From assembly GCA_009360885.1 (NCBI GenBank), contig SPEL01000004.1, forward strand, positions 1-64,000: 64,000 bases of DNA, in the 5' to 3' direction. This DNA comes from Sphingobium sp. Its GTDB lineage: Bacteria > Pseudomonadota > Alphaproteobacteria > Sphingomonadales > Sphingomonadaceae. Made by a program: the position numbers and the translations under genes. The notes beneath the pieces were generated by a model, which worked only from the letters and a program-made list of their open reading frames with translations, had not been told where the DNA came from and searched no databases. Every line of letters begins with the position of its first letter. Within the stretch, counting starts at the first letter, position 1. Shown in pieces: positions 45,093 through 53,323 of this stretch.

Positions 45093-46574
45093 TTGGTAAC
45101 TATGCAACCCGCCGTACCACCACATGATTTGCCGCGCACAAGAACAGCGCCCGTGGCCACTCTTTCCACCCACGCCCCATTGTGGCGCGCACGGTTTTCA
45201 CGCATCTTTTTGCCCCATCTGCGTTTGTTGACTGTCGTGCGCCTTGCCGTTGCGCTATTCCTCAGCATTGCTTTGCTGACCCGCCCGGCCATGGCCCAGC
45301 AAATATTGCGCGACGCCGAAACAGAGGCCTTCCTCAAGCAAATATCGGAACCTCTCATCCGCGCATCGGGTCTGGACCCGCGCAATGCCGAGGTTTTGCT
45401 GATTAACGACCCCAGCATCAACGCCTTTGTGGCGGGTGGGCAAATCGTCTGGATTCATAGTGGCCTGTTCACCAGCGCCGACAATGTGAACCAGATACAG
45501 GGCGTCATTGCCCATGAACTGGGCCATATTGAAGGCGGGCATATCATCCGTTCTTCCGAAGGGATGAAGGCCGTCACCGGCATCACGCTGCTCACCATGT
45601 TACTGGGGGCCGCCGCGCTGGCGGCCGGGGGCGGCGAGGCTGGCATGGGCATTATGGCCGCCGGGCAACAGGCCGCAATGGGCAAATATCTCGCTTTTTC
45701 CCGCGCACAGGAAAGCAGCGCCGACCTTGCCGGTGCGCGCTATCTCTCCGCCGCAGGGATTAGCGGCAAAGGCAGTCTTGAGTTCTTTAAAAAGCTGCAA
45801 AATCAGGAATATCGCCTCGCCATCCCGCAAGAGGATAGCTATGGCCGCACCCACCCCTTATCGGGCGAACGTATATCGGTATTGCGGGAGGTATATGAAC
45901 CAGACCCGGCATGGAACGCCAAAACCCCGGCGGACACAGAAGCACAGTTTCAGCGGATAAAGGCGAAATTATCGGGATTTGTTGCCGACCCGCCGCAGAC
46001 TCTGCGCAATTACCCGGAAAGCGACCAGTCCATCCCCGCCCATTATGCCCGCGCTTATGCATGGCATAAATCCGCCTATCCCGACAAAGCCATGGCCGAA
46101 GTCGACGCTCTGCTGAAACTCAAGCCCCATGATCCTTATTTTCTGGAATTGCAGGGACAGGTTTTACTCGAAAATGGTCGCCCGGCGGATGCTATAGCAC
46201 CGCTGAGAGAGGCCACGCGCCTCACCAACAGCCAGCCGCTGATCGCCAGCCTGTTAGGCCATGCACTGATCGCTACAGAGGATAACCGCAACCTGCCCGA
46301 AGCACAGCAGGTATTACGCGCTGCCGTAGGGAAAGACCGCGAGAACCCCTTTGCCTGGTATCAGCTTGGCATGGTTTATGAACGGCAGGGCGATCTGGCC
46401 CGTGCCGCGCTCGCCACGGCGGAACGCTATTCGCTCATGGGGCAGGAAGGCCTTGCCATGCGCAGCGCAGAGGCCGCCATGGCTGGAATACCGCCAGATA
46501 GTAATGATTATTTGCGCGCGCAGGATATTGCCATGTCCGCACGCGGCATGCTTGAAAAGAAGAAGAAACGATAA
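45093..46574 (+). CDS. BepA-like M48 metalloprotease with TPR repeats
   Basis: The 493-residue protein is a periplasmic zinc protease. A signal peptide ends at about residue 68 (RPAMA-QQ). The zinc site is HELGH at 141-145, with the third ligand in QESSADLAGARYLSAAG, followed by a membrane-associated hydrophobic stretch (GITLLTMLLGAAALAAGG). The C-terminal half is a set of TPR helices (YFLELQGQVLLENGRPADAI and similar). This order matches E. coli BepA, which repairs or degrades stalled outer-membrane proteins. The start could instead be Met4 at 45102. It is translationally linked to the following gene by a TAATG overlap. Confidence 0.9.
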   Translation: MVTMQPAVPPHDLPRTRTAPVATLSTHAPLWRARFSRIFLPHLRLLTVVRLAVALFLSIALLTRPAMAQQILRDAETEAFLKQISEPLIRASGLDPRNAEVLLINDPSINAFVAGGQIVWIHSGLFTSADNVNQIQGVIAHELGHIEGGHIIRSSEGMKAVTGITLLTMLLGAAALAAGGGEAGMGIMAAGQQAAMGKYLAFSRAQESSADLAGARYLSAAGISGKGSLEFFKKLQNQEYRLAIPQEDSYGRTHPLSGERISVLREVYEPDPAWNAKTPADTEAQFQRIKAKLSGFVADPPQTLRNYPESDQSIPAHYARAYAWHKSAYPDKAMAEVDALLKLKPHDPYFLELQGQVLLENGRPADAIAPLREATRLTNSQPLIASLLGHALIATEDNRNLPEAQQVLRAAVGKDRENPFAWYQLGMVYERQGDLARAALATAERYSLMGQEGLAMRSAEAAMAGIPPDSNDYLRAQDIAMSARGMLEKKKKR

Positions 46575-47353
46575 TGCCAGACTCTTCCCCCCACACTGCC
46601 CCCGCATCTTTTCGGGCGGCAATCAGAAACAGGAAAATACAGATGCTGATTGGCGCTCTTGCCATCGCTACCGCAGCGGCCACCACGGCCCTTGCTTCTC
46701 AGGCCAGCGACCCTGCCATCACCAGCCGGGCGCAGGTAGAACAGATTGTACGGGATTATATCCTCAACAATCCCGAAATTCTGCCAGAGGCGATGGAAAA
46801 GCTGCAATCTAAACGCATGGGTGCGGTCATCTCAGAAAAGCGGGCAGAAATTGAAACGCCTTATGCGGGCGGCTGGGAAGGCGCAGCGAAAGGCGATGTC
46901 GTATTGGTTGAGTTTTTCGATTACGCCTGTGGTTATTGCCGAGCGGCACGCAAGGATATTGCGAAACTACTGACCGAAGATAAAAATCTAAAGGTCGTGT
47001 ACCGCGAATTGCCGATCCTGTCCGAAGAAAGCGGACAGGCGGCAAAGGTATCCCTGTTGGCGGCAGAACGCGGCAAATATTCGGCATTTCACGAGAATCT
47101 GTATGAGGCCGGACGCGTCACCAAAGAGAGCATCATCAAAGCCGCGGCCAGCGTCGGTATTGACCAAAAGGCCGCCGAAGCCGCCATTGCCGATAAACGC
47201 TATAATGGCGAGCTGGAAAAGAATATCAAGCTGGCGCAGGCGCTGGGCGCCAGTGGTACGCCTACCTTCGTGGTTGGGGATCAGATACTGGCCGGGGCCG
47301 TTGGCTATGATGCCCTGAAAAAGGCCGTCGCCACCGTGCGGGAAAAGAAATAA
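46574..47353 (+). CDS. DsbA-family thiol oxidoreductase
   Basis: The 259-residue thioredoxin-fold protein has an N-terminal anchor or signal (MLIGALAIATAAATTALAS at about 24-42), a helical region typical of the DsbA/Com1 group (ITSRAQVEQIVRDYILNNPEIL), and the redox site FFDYACGYCRAARKD with Cys119 and Cys122. The cis-Pro loop is ASGTPTFVVGD. It probably makes or isomerises disulfides in exported proteins. The ATG shares its A with the stop of the protease gene (TAATG), which suggests reinitiation. A later Met at 46643 could also be used. Confidence 0.92.
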   Translation: MPDSSPHTAPASFRAAIRNRKIQMLIGALAIATAAATTALASQASDPAITSRAQVEQIVRDYILNNPEILPEAMEKLQSKRMGAVISEKRAEIETPYAGGWEGAAKGDVVLVEFFDYACGYCRAARKDIAKLLTEDKNLKVVYRELPILSEESGQAAKVSLLAAERGKYSAFHENLYEAGRVTKESIIKAAASVGIDQKAAEAAIADKRYNGELEKNIKLAQALGASGTPTFVVGDQILAGAVGYDALKKAVATVREKK

Positions 47354-47362
47354 TATCGGCTC

Positions 47363-47520
47363 TGGAGCATTTCTCAAGCAGATGGCATCCTCTGCCGGTT
47401 AAGAAACGCCACTCAATCCCGGTAAAAAATCTTAGAGCAGTTCAACCGATTCAAAGAATCGAACGCTGCTCGAATGGGGCAAGGCAGAACATAACCCTGC
47501 CCCTTCCCCCACTCTTCCCA
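47363..47520. repeat. Intergenic palindromic repeat region
   Basis: The clearest palindrome lies at 47435-47471: outer arms GAGCAG and CTGCTC and inner arms CGATTC-AAA-GAATCG. A second weaker structure precedes it (ggagcatttctc and ttaagaaacgcc). The arrangement resembles the small repetitive palindromes scattered between alphaproteobacterial genes, but without other copies in the window that cannot be confirmed. Confidence 0.5.
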
Positions 47521-47530
47521 CAACAGAATC

Positions 47531-47560
47531 AAAAAAGGGGCCATAAGGCCCCTTTCTTCT
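47531..47560. terminator. Bidirectional intrinsic terminator
   Basis: AAAGGGGCC-ATAA-GGCCCCTTT (47534-47555) is flanked by a run of A on the left and by TTTCTTCT on the right, so it serves both strands. It would end the minus-strand bamE transcript and the plus-strand dsbA-like transcript. Confidence 0.8.
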
Positions 47561-47583
47561 ATACAATAGCGAAACAGCGGAGA

Positions 47584-48066
47584 TCAGTTCGCGGTGCCAC
47601 CACCCGCGCCACCGCCAGCACCCGCCGCGCCAACAGCACCGATATTGCCGAACAATTCTTGGAAGAAGGTGCGGTTGCGCCCCAATGTTTCTGTCTTGCC
47701 GCCTTTGGGGGAGATATTCACCGCGCTTTCTACCCCGCGCCGGTCCACCGCCGTAACATTGCCTGCGCCATCAAAACGCACGCGCAGCACCGTCTGTTTC
47801 GCCACTTTAGGGTTAGAAAAAGCGAGCTGTTTCATGTCACGCGAAACATAATACCAGTCCTGCTGCCCAAATTCGCTGACAAATGTGGGGCGGCCCAGAG
47901 TCCCCTCGACCGATTCACGATTATCAATGCCCGGCTGAAGCGAATCAACCAGCAAAGCATCAACCTGATAGCCCTGATGGGTGCGGATGCGTGTGCAGCC
48001 AGAGAGTGCCACCCCCACAACCGACAGCGCAAGAATGACAGAAAGGCGCTTGCCCGGTAACCGCAT
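47584..48066 (-). CDS. bamE: Outer membrane assembly factor BamE (SmpA/OmlA)
   Basis: BamE is a lipoprotein of the BAM complex that inserts outer-membrane proteins. The 160-residue product has a signal peptide with lipobox LSGC, then the SmpA/OmlA domain: HQGYQVDALLVDSLQPGIDNRESVEGTLGRPTF, DWYYVSRDM and VLRVRFDGAGNVTAVDRRG. The Gly-rich end (GAVGAAGAGGGAGGG) is typical of sphingomonad members. The ATG at 48066 has GGAG six bases upstream; 48069 is a neighbouring alternative. It is divergent from the cytochrome chaperone gene. Confidence 0.92.
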   Translation of the reverse strand: MRLPGKRLSVILALSVVGVALSGCTRIRTHQGYQVDALLVDSLQPGIDNRESVEGTLGRPTFVSEFGQQDWYYVSRDMKQLAFSNPKVAKQTVLRVRFDGAGNVTAVDRRGVESAVNISPKGGKTETLGRNRTFFQELFGNIGAVGAAGAGGGAGGGTAN

Positions 48067-48255
48067 CATAGTCTCCAACAGGTCCAAAATAACAGTGCCT
48101 GCGGCCCGGCCCGGGGCGGAACCACCCCATCAGACCAAGGCCATTGCATTGCAGGCGCATGTCCACCAATATGCAATTGCGCAGCCCTGCACAAGCCAAA
48201 GCGCAGCGCTATGCCTGTTCCTTGGCTCACTCTGGCAAAAGGTTATGTCTGTTTC

Positions 48256-48786
48256 ATGTCTTTGATGGATCGCCTGCTCCGCCGTGAGAACCCGAAAAAC
48301 ACGATGAAACCGCTTTATCAGGCCGTTGTCGCCCGTGCCCGCGCCGTTCACTGGTATGTCGATGGCGCGGTTCCCGATACGCTCGATGGCCGATTCGATA
48401 TGATCGCCGCCATCCTCAGCCTCGTGCTGCTGCGGCTGGAACAGGCTGAAATGCGACACGAAAATGTCTGGCTAACCGAATTATTCATCGATGACATGGA
48501 AGGGCAGCTCCGCCAGATTGGGGTGGGCGATGTGGTGGTTGGCAAGCATCTGGGCCGCATGGTCAGCGCACTGGGCGGTCGGCTTTGCGCTTATCGCGAG
48601 GCACTGAAGGCGAGCGAGGCCAGTGGCACCTGCCAGATGCGGGAGGCTTTACTCCGCAATCTTTATCGTGGAGAGCCGGTTGCGGAGGCGGCCATTAGTG
48701 ATGTGGAAAACCGTCTGCATCATTTTGCGCAAGCGCTGAACACCACCACGCCCGAAGAATTAATAAAAGGACATTTGCCCGCATGA
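48256..48786 (+). CDS. Ubiquinol-cytochrome c chaperone (CBP3-like)
   Basis: The 176-residue protein belongs to the family of mitochondrial CBP3, a helper of cytochrome bc1 assembly. Diagnostic parts are PLYQAVVARARAVHWYVDGAVPDTLDGRFDMIAAILSL and FIDDMEGQLRQIGVGDVVVGKHLGRMVSALGGRL. It should act on membrane cytochrome b before complex III forms. ATG 48256 is favoured over 48211 because the longer start has no family match. The stop overlaps the next start (ATGA), so the pair is translated together, as in other alphaproteobacteria. Confidence 0.93.
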   Translation: MSLMDRLLRRENPKNTMKPLYQAVVARARAVHWYVDGAVPDTLDGRFDMIAAILSLVLLRLEQAEMRHENVWLTELFIDDMEGQLRQIGVGDVVVGKHLGRMVSALGGRLCAYREALKASEASGTCQMREALLRNLYRGEPVAEAAISDVENRLHHFAQALNTTTPEELIKGHLPA

Positions 48787-49319
48787 GCGAGGAAACCCCC
48801 GAATTTTCTTATATCATCCGCCGCGACACTATGGGCCGCACCGAATGGCCAGTGCGAATCAGCGCCGCGCCCGATGAACGCGCCGCATTAGCCAAGCGCT
48901 TCGGCTTTGCTGCGTTGGATGAACTACGCGCAGAATTTTCGGTAGAGGCAGAAGGCGATGTCCTGATGGCCACAGGGCAGATATATGCCCGACTCGCCCA
49001 ACCCTGCATCGCTACTGGTGAACCTGTGCCAGAGGAAGTAAGCGAGGATTTCAATATTCGCTTCGTACCAGAAGAAAAAGCCGAACAGGACGCTACTGCC
49101 GACACGCCAGTGGAAATAGAGCTGGACGCCGATGAGTGTGACACCCTTTCTTATACGGATGGACGCATTGATATGGGAGAGGCCATCGCTGAAACATTGG
49201 CTCTGGCCATCAATCCCTACCCCCGCAGTCCTCAGGCGGACAACTATTTACGCGAATCAGGCGTGCTGACCGAGGAACAGGCTGGCCCCTTTGCGGCACT
49301 GGCGGCACTCAAATCATAG
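48783..49319 (+). CDS. YceD family (DUF177) protein
   Basis: The 178-residue protein has the DUF177 core, PVRISAAPDERAALAKRFGF near the start, PCIATGEPVPEEVSEDFNIRFVPEEK with the single Cys, and DLIDMGEAIAE-type acidic parts (here RIDMGEAIAETLALAINPYPR). YceD proteins are linked to large-subunit rRNA levels, and plant homologues act in 23S rRNA processing. In many bacteria the gene is next to rpmF, but here it follows the cytochrome chaperone with a 4-base overlap, the usual alphaproteobacterial pairing. Confidence 0.92.
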   Translation: MSEETPEFSYIIRRDTMGRTEWPVRISAAPDERAALAKRFGFAALDELRAEFSVEAEGDVLMATGQIYARLAQPCIATGEPVPEEVSEDFNIRFVPEEKAEQDATADTPVEIELDADECDTLSYTDGRIDMGEAIAETLALAINPYPRSPQADNYLRESGVLTEEQAGPFAALAALKS

Positions 49320-49366
49320 AGGCACAGCATAGCCTGCGGTCACGACCTAATATCTATCAATTGAAT

Positions 49367-49381
49367 GCTCCTCTTTTGTTC
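49367..49381 (+). promoter_or_regulatory. Candidate LexA (SOS) box of dinB
   Basis: GCTC-CTCTTTT-GTTC differs by one base from the alphaproteobacterial LexA consensus GTTC-N7-GTTC. It ends 28 bases before the dinB ATG, a fitting place for repression. The DNA-damage role is inferred from the consensus and the gene. Confidence 0.5.
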
Positions 49382-49409
49382 ATGAGTGAAGGGCGCTATA
49401 GAGGGGGCT

Positions 49410-50525
49410 ATGGACTCGGATGCGCCCGCCCTCCGCAAGATCATCCATGTTGATATGGATGCTTTTTACGCGTCGGTAGAACAACGCGACAACCCGGAAT
49501 TGCGGGGAAAGCCCGTCGCCGTGGGCGGCTCTGCCCCGCGCGGAGTTGTTGCCGCCGCCAGCTATGAGGCCCGCACTTTCGGGGTCCGTTCTGCTATGCC
49601 CGGTAGCCGCGCCCGCAGGCTATGCCCGGACCTGATCTTCGTTACCCCACGTTTTGATGCTTATCGCGCTGTTTCTCAACAAATACACGCTATTTTTCAG
49701 CGCTTTACCGACATCATCCAGCCCCTGTCGCTGGATGAAGCCTATCTGGATGTTACCCGTAACAAGCCCGGCATCGTATCGGCCACCTATATTGCCGAGG
49801 AAATTCGGCGGATGATCTATGAAGAAACCAGCCTCACTGCCTCTGCTGGAATCTCCTATAATAAGTTACTGGCAAAGCTGGCGTCGGACCAAAATAAGCC
49901 CAATGGCCAGTGCGTTATCACGCCGCAACAAGGGGCCGATTTCATCTCCACCATTCCGGTGTCCCGTATTCACGGCATAGGCCCTGTTACTGCCCGGCGG
50001 ATGAGGGAGTTGAACATAGAAACCGGTGCAGATCTGCGGGCGCACACTCTGTCCTTTCTGCAACAGCATTTCGGTAAGGCCGCCCATTTCTATCATGCGG
50101 CAGCACGTGGGATGGATGATCGTCCGGTGGACGATCAGCGCATTCGTAAATCCATCAGTGTGGAAGATACATTTGAGGTAGACCTGTATGCCGATGACGC
50201 GCTGATGGCCGCGTTGGATGATGTGGTACAACGACTATGGGCGCGCATGGAAAAGGCCCAAAGCTTTGGCCGCACTGTTACGCTGAAAATCAAGTTCAAC
50301 GATTTCGCTATTATCACCCGCTCCGCCAGTCAGGATAGCCCAGTCCTCTCCCCCGATGCTCTGCGTACTGCCGGACAGATGCTGCTGATGCGGCAATTTC
50401 CAGTGCCGAAGGGGGTGCGGCTACTGGGCCTTGGCGTCCATAATCTCGCGGCCGAGGATAAGGACCAGCCCGCCCCTGCGCCCAAGAATGACACGGTCCG
50501 ACAACAGCTTTGCCTTGCGCTGTAA
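49410..50525 (+). CDS. dinB: DNA polymerase IV
   Basis: This Y-family polymerase copies past DNA lesions. The 371-residue protein has the palm motif KIIHVDMDAFYASVEQRDNPELRGKPVAVGG with catalytic Asp, the second acidic pair in QPLSLDEAYLDVT, and helix-hairpin-helix VSRIHGIGPVTARRM. The ATG at 49410 follows GAGGGGG and gives the usual start; an in-frame GTG at 49386 is less likely. It stands alone after yceD, with a likely SOS box just upstream. Confidence 0.95.
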   Translation: MDSDAPALRKIIHVDMDAFYASVEQRDNPELRGKPVAVGGSAPRGVVAAASYEARTFGVRSAMPGSRARRLCPDLIFVTPRFDAYRAVSQQIHAIFQRFTDIIQPLSLDEAYLDVTRNKPGIVSATYIAEEIRRMIYEETSLTASAGISYNKLLAKLASDQNKPNGQCVITPQQGADFISTIPVSRIHGIGPVTARRMRELNIETGADLRAHTLSFLQQHFGKAAHFYHAAARGMDDRPVDDQRIRKSISVEDTFEVDLYADDALMAALDDVVQRLWARMEKAQSFGRTVTLKIKFNDFAIITRSASQDSPVLSPDALRTAGQMLLMRQFPVPKGVRLLGLGVHNLAAEDKDQPAPAPKNDTVRQQLCLAL

Positions 50526-50583
50526 ATCGCCAGTGAAAAGATCAGCTTTCAGACGCAACCTCGTTCCGTCATGGCGTCCTTTA

Positions 50584-51399
50584 TCAGAAAGGCAATATGC
50601 TCGATTTTTCGGTGAATTTCATATAGCCAGCATTAATCCCCAGACGCCAGCCAACACCCAGACGAATAGGGATCAGCACGACATTACCACGCCGTAAATA
50701 GGTCGCGGTAAAACCACCGATCACATAGGCCGTGCCTTCAACCGCCGGATAGCGCCGGAACAATTCCTGCGAATCATAAAGGTTGTACACCAGCACGAAC
50801 ACCTTTGATGCATTACCGCCCACGTCAAAACCAACGGACGGGCCGGTCCAATATACATCCCTTTGCCCCTCAACCTTGTGATTGAGCGTACCTGAACCAT
50901 AACGCAGGCCAACAACAAATGCCCCGCCAGCCTCGCGCCCACTAATATACGCATTGGGTTCACCCTGATCCTTCAGGACGCTTTCGATGATCCCGGCAAG
51001 GCCTTCTGCCCCGCGCCCGAAGACCCCTTCTGCCGCGCCCAGCACATCATCCTTCTGATAGGATGTGGTTGCATCCGTCGCAGGGGTGGTCGCTCCCGGC
51101 GATGTCACAGGGGGCGGTGTATAGTCAGTACCAGACTGATAATCGTAAGTCCCCGTAGACGGAACCGGGTCAATCACCGGGTCCGCGGGCACTTCGGTCG
51201 TCCCACCGGGGGGGGCAAGATCAGCATCAATTGCATTATTGGGGTCTACCGTCCTGATCTGCGCCGACACTGGGGCAGAGGCCAGAGAAATCAATGCTAC
51301 CAGCGCAACTATGGCTGACATCAGCACCGAGCCTGTAGAGCGCCCGTCTGGCCTGCTCTGCTTTCCGGTGCAAAGCCCCATAATATATGCTGCGATCAT
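50584..51399 (-). CDS. eipA: EipA-like (DUF1134) cell envelope protein
   Basis: EipA of Brucella is a periplasmic protein needed for envelope integrity. The 271-residue product has a signal/anchor (VLMSAIVALVALISLASAPVSA), a Pro/Thr-rich linker (about 75-125), and the conserved DUF1134 domain: DVLGAAEGVFGRGAEGLAGIIESVL, GAFVVGLRYGSG, VYWTGPSVGFDVGGNASKVFVLVYNLY and the ending LIPIRLGVGWRLGINAGYMKF. The ATG at 51399 has GAGGA seven bases upstream; 51429 is possible. A single gene. Confidence 0.9.
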   Translation of the reverse strand: MIAAYIMGLCTGKQSRPDGRSTGSVLMSAIVALVALISLASAPVSAQIRTVDPNNAIDADLAPPGGTTEVPADPVIDPVPSTGTYDYQSGTDYTPPPVTSPGATTPATDATTSYQKDDVLGAAEGVFGRGAEGLAGIIESVLKDQGEPNAYISGREAGGAFVVGLRYGSGTLNHKVEGQRDVYWTGPSVGFDVGGNASKVFVLVYNLYDSQELFRRYPAVEGTAYVIGGFTATYLRRGNVVLIPIRLGVGWRLGINAGYMKFTEKSSILPF

Positions 51400-51571
51400 G
51401 CTATAATCCTCGGTAATATGATTTGTCATCGCGAACGCTGACTGTAGCTATCTTCGTCCCATCATGAAACGACAATGAACGAACGGCGGGGCGAATCCTT
51501 TTTGCGTTCGTCTGAACGCCGACACAGGAGCCTGAGTTCCTACAAGCCGGTGATTTTCGCCGCTTCACCCA

Positions 51572-52528
51572 CTATTTTCGCAACCAATGGGTCATCTTGA
51601 ACCAGATGGCGACGCCTGCACCCATGATAAGGCAAAAAGCAACCACCCCCCAAAAGGCCCATGGATGATGGGCAAAGGGAATACCATCGACATTCATTCC
51701 CAGCAGACCCGTCACGAAGGTCAGGGGCAAGAAAATCAACGCAACAATAGCAAGGATGAGCGCCTGCCTGTTCATATGCTCCGCGCGCAAATCCGTTAGC
51801 GCTTCGTGGACAAGCGCGGCGCGTTCCCGCACGGCCTCCAGTTCCTCAACCATGCGGGCGCAGCGATCCGCGGCTTCTTGCAGGTGGATACGGTCATCAG
51901 GCTCCAGCCAGTCCTCCTGCAGGGCCATCAACCGCTCCATCGCCTGCCGCTGCGGCGCGAGGAAACGCCGGTAGCTAATCGCAATCGCTCGCAACTCCGC
52001 GACACGATGCCGGACACCGCGTTGCCCTTCCTCCAGTACGCGGCTCTCAAATTCATCCAGTTCATCGCCGAGATCAGCAATATCCGGGTCCAGTTCATCG
52101 GTAATGGCCATGGCTGTGGCGGAAATCAGGTCCCCCGGGTCAGAAAAATAGCCCGCCATCATCTGCTGTGTCATCTGTGGGAAGATGGAAAGCGGACGGA
52201 AAGACAGGCTGATCGCCAGCCCCTTTTGCGCCCAGATGCGGATAGAAACGAGCGGATCACCGTCATCCTCCGTGCTTGCCCCCAGCCCCCGCATGTTAAC
52301 CAGCGCGCCGCCACCAAAGGTCGCGCACCGCGGACGGGTTTCATAGGCCTTCAGCGCCGAAAGAGCAGCATCCGGTAATAAAGTGATCTGCGCGATCAGC
52401 TTGTCCACATCATCACTGGCACCATTAAGGTGCAGCCAGATAAAATCCGCACCCGGCACATGATGGGCAAAGCTGTCTACCGCGCATTCGCGCACCACCC
52501 CACCTTCCCGCACGAAGAGCTGGCTCAT
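51572..52528 (-). CDS. CorA/ZntB-type divalent metal transporter
   Basis: The 318-residue protein has the long helical funnel of the CorA superfamily (about 100-250, including HEALTDLRAEHMNRQALILA) and two C-terminal membrane helices with the selectivity motif GMN (VTGLLGMNVDGIP). Features such as the acidic N-terminal half resemble ZntB, a zinc carrier, more than magnesium CorA, but substrate is not certain. Its ATG at 52528 overlaps the stop of the siroheme-synthase-like gene by four bases. The frame reaches 52576, but that start lies inside the upstream gene. Confidence 0.88.
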   Translation of the reverse strand: MSQLFVREGGVVRECAVDSFAHHVPGADFIWLHLNGASDDVDKLIAQITLLPDAALSALKAYETRPRCATFGGGALVNMRGLGASTEDDGDPLVSIRIWAQKGLAISLSFRPLSIFPQMTQQMMAGYFSDPGDLISATAMAITDELDPDIADLGDELDEFESRVLEEGQRGVRHRVAELRAIAISYRRFLAPQRQAMERLMALQEDWLEPDDRIHLQEAADRCARMVEELEAVRERAALVHEALTDLRAEHMNRQALILAIVALIFLPLTFVTGLLGMNVDGIPFAHHPWAFWGVVAFCLIMGAGVAIWFKMTHWLRK

Positions 52529-53316
52529 TCCTCGCCTGCCTTTCTCAGCCATATTGCCAGCCCCGGCCCCGACCATATTGGCGAAGTGGCAGAGACTGTT
52601 CGCCCTGCATCGGCGCGAGCGCGGTTTAATATGGCGGGCGCAACAGAGGCGCTGTGATAGATGTGATCCGCCTGCCCCAAAAGGCGCGCCGTGCGCAGCG
52701 TGAGGTCATCCGGATCATCAGAGAGGAGCGGGATGATTTCCAGCCGGACCGGGGCGGCTTCACTCTCCCTGCCCTCATCCGCCAGCCAGCGTTCTACCGC
52801 CGCCGCGTTCGCAGAACCATCCAGCGGGTCCAGCACCGCGCCTTCGCCAAGCGCCGTATCTATCGCCCGACGGCGGGTGGCTGCATCACCCCAACGTGCC
52901 CGCATCATGGCGCGGCCCTTACCAAGCGCCTCCGCGAGCGCACCCAAAGTCGACGGCAATATGGCTTCCAACCGTTGTCGCAACGCTTTGGCGAGGCCCG
53001 CCGACGCCCCGCCTGTGCCAATGGCAATGATGACCGGATCACGATCAACAATCGCGGGCAAGGTAAAATCACAAAGGGCAGCACGGTCTACCGCATTCAC
53101 CAGAACACCGCGCGCCTGCAACCGGGCGATGGCGGCCTGCGCAACCCCTTCATCCTCCACCGCCACAATGGCGAGCGCCGCCTGCGCATTCTCATCCGTA
53201 CGCACCAGCGCCCCGGCGCGCTCTAGCAAACGCCGCTTCGCCTCCGCGGCCTCCCCGTCACCCAACAAAATGACGGGCCGCCCCTTCAGCTTTACAAAAA
53301 GAGGCAGGCTGTGCAT
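52525..53316 (-). CDS. Siroheme synthase N-domain (precorrin-2 dehydrogenase-like) with a degenerate methyltransferase tail
   Basis: The first 150 or so residues match the CysG/Met8 dehydrogenase-ferrochelatase: SLPLFVKLKGRPVILLGDGEAAEAKRRLLERAGA (NAD site), VNAVDRAALCDFTLPAIVDR and IGTGGASAGLAKALRQRLEA. They would make sirohydrochlorin and insert iron. From about 190 the sequence LTLRTARLLGQADHIYH and ILNRARADAGR resembles the start of the uroporphyrinogen methyltransferase half of CysG, but the SAM loop is IIPLLSDDPDD instead of the usual VGAGPGD and the protein ends after 263 residues. So it looks like a CysG that lost its methyltransferase half. It overlaps the transporter gene by four bases. 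Confidence 0.85.
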   Translation of the reverse strand: MHSLPLFVKLKGRPVILLGDGEAAEAKRRLLERAGALVRTDENAQAALAIVAVEDEGVAQAAIARLQARGVLVNAVDRAALCDFTLPAIVDRDPVIIAIGTGGASAGLAKALRQRLEAILPSTLGALAEALGKGRAMMRARWGDAATRRRAIDTALGEGAVLDPLDGSANAAAVERWLADEGRESEAAPVRLEIIPLLSDDPDDLTLRTARLLGQADHIYHSASVAPAILNRARADAGRTVSATSPIWSGPGLAIWLRKAGEE

Positions 53317-53323
53317 CGCGTGT

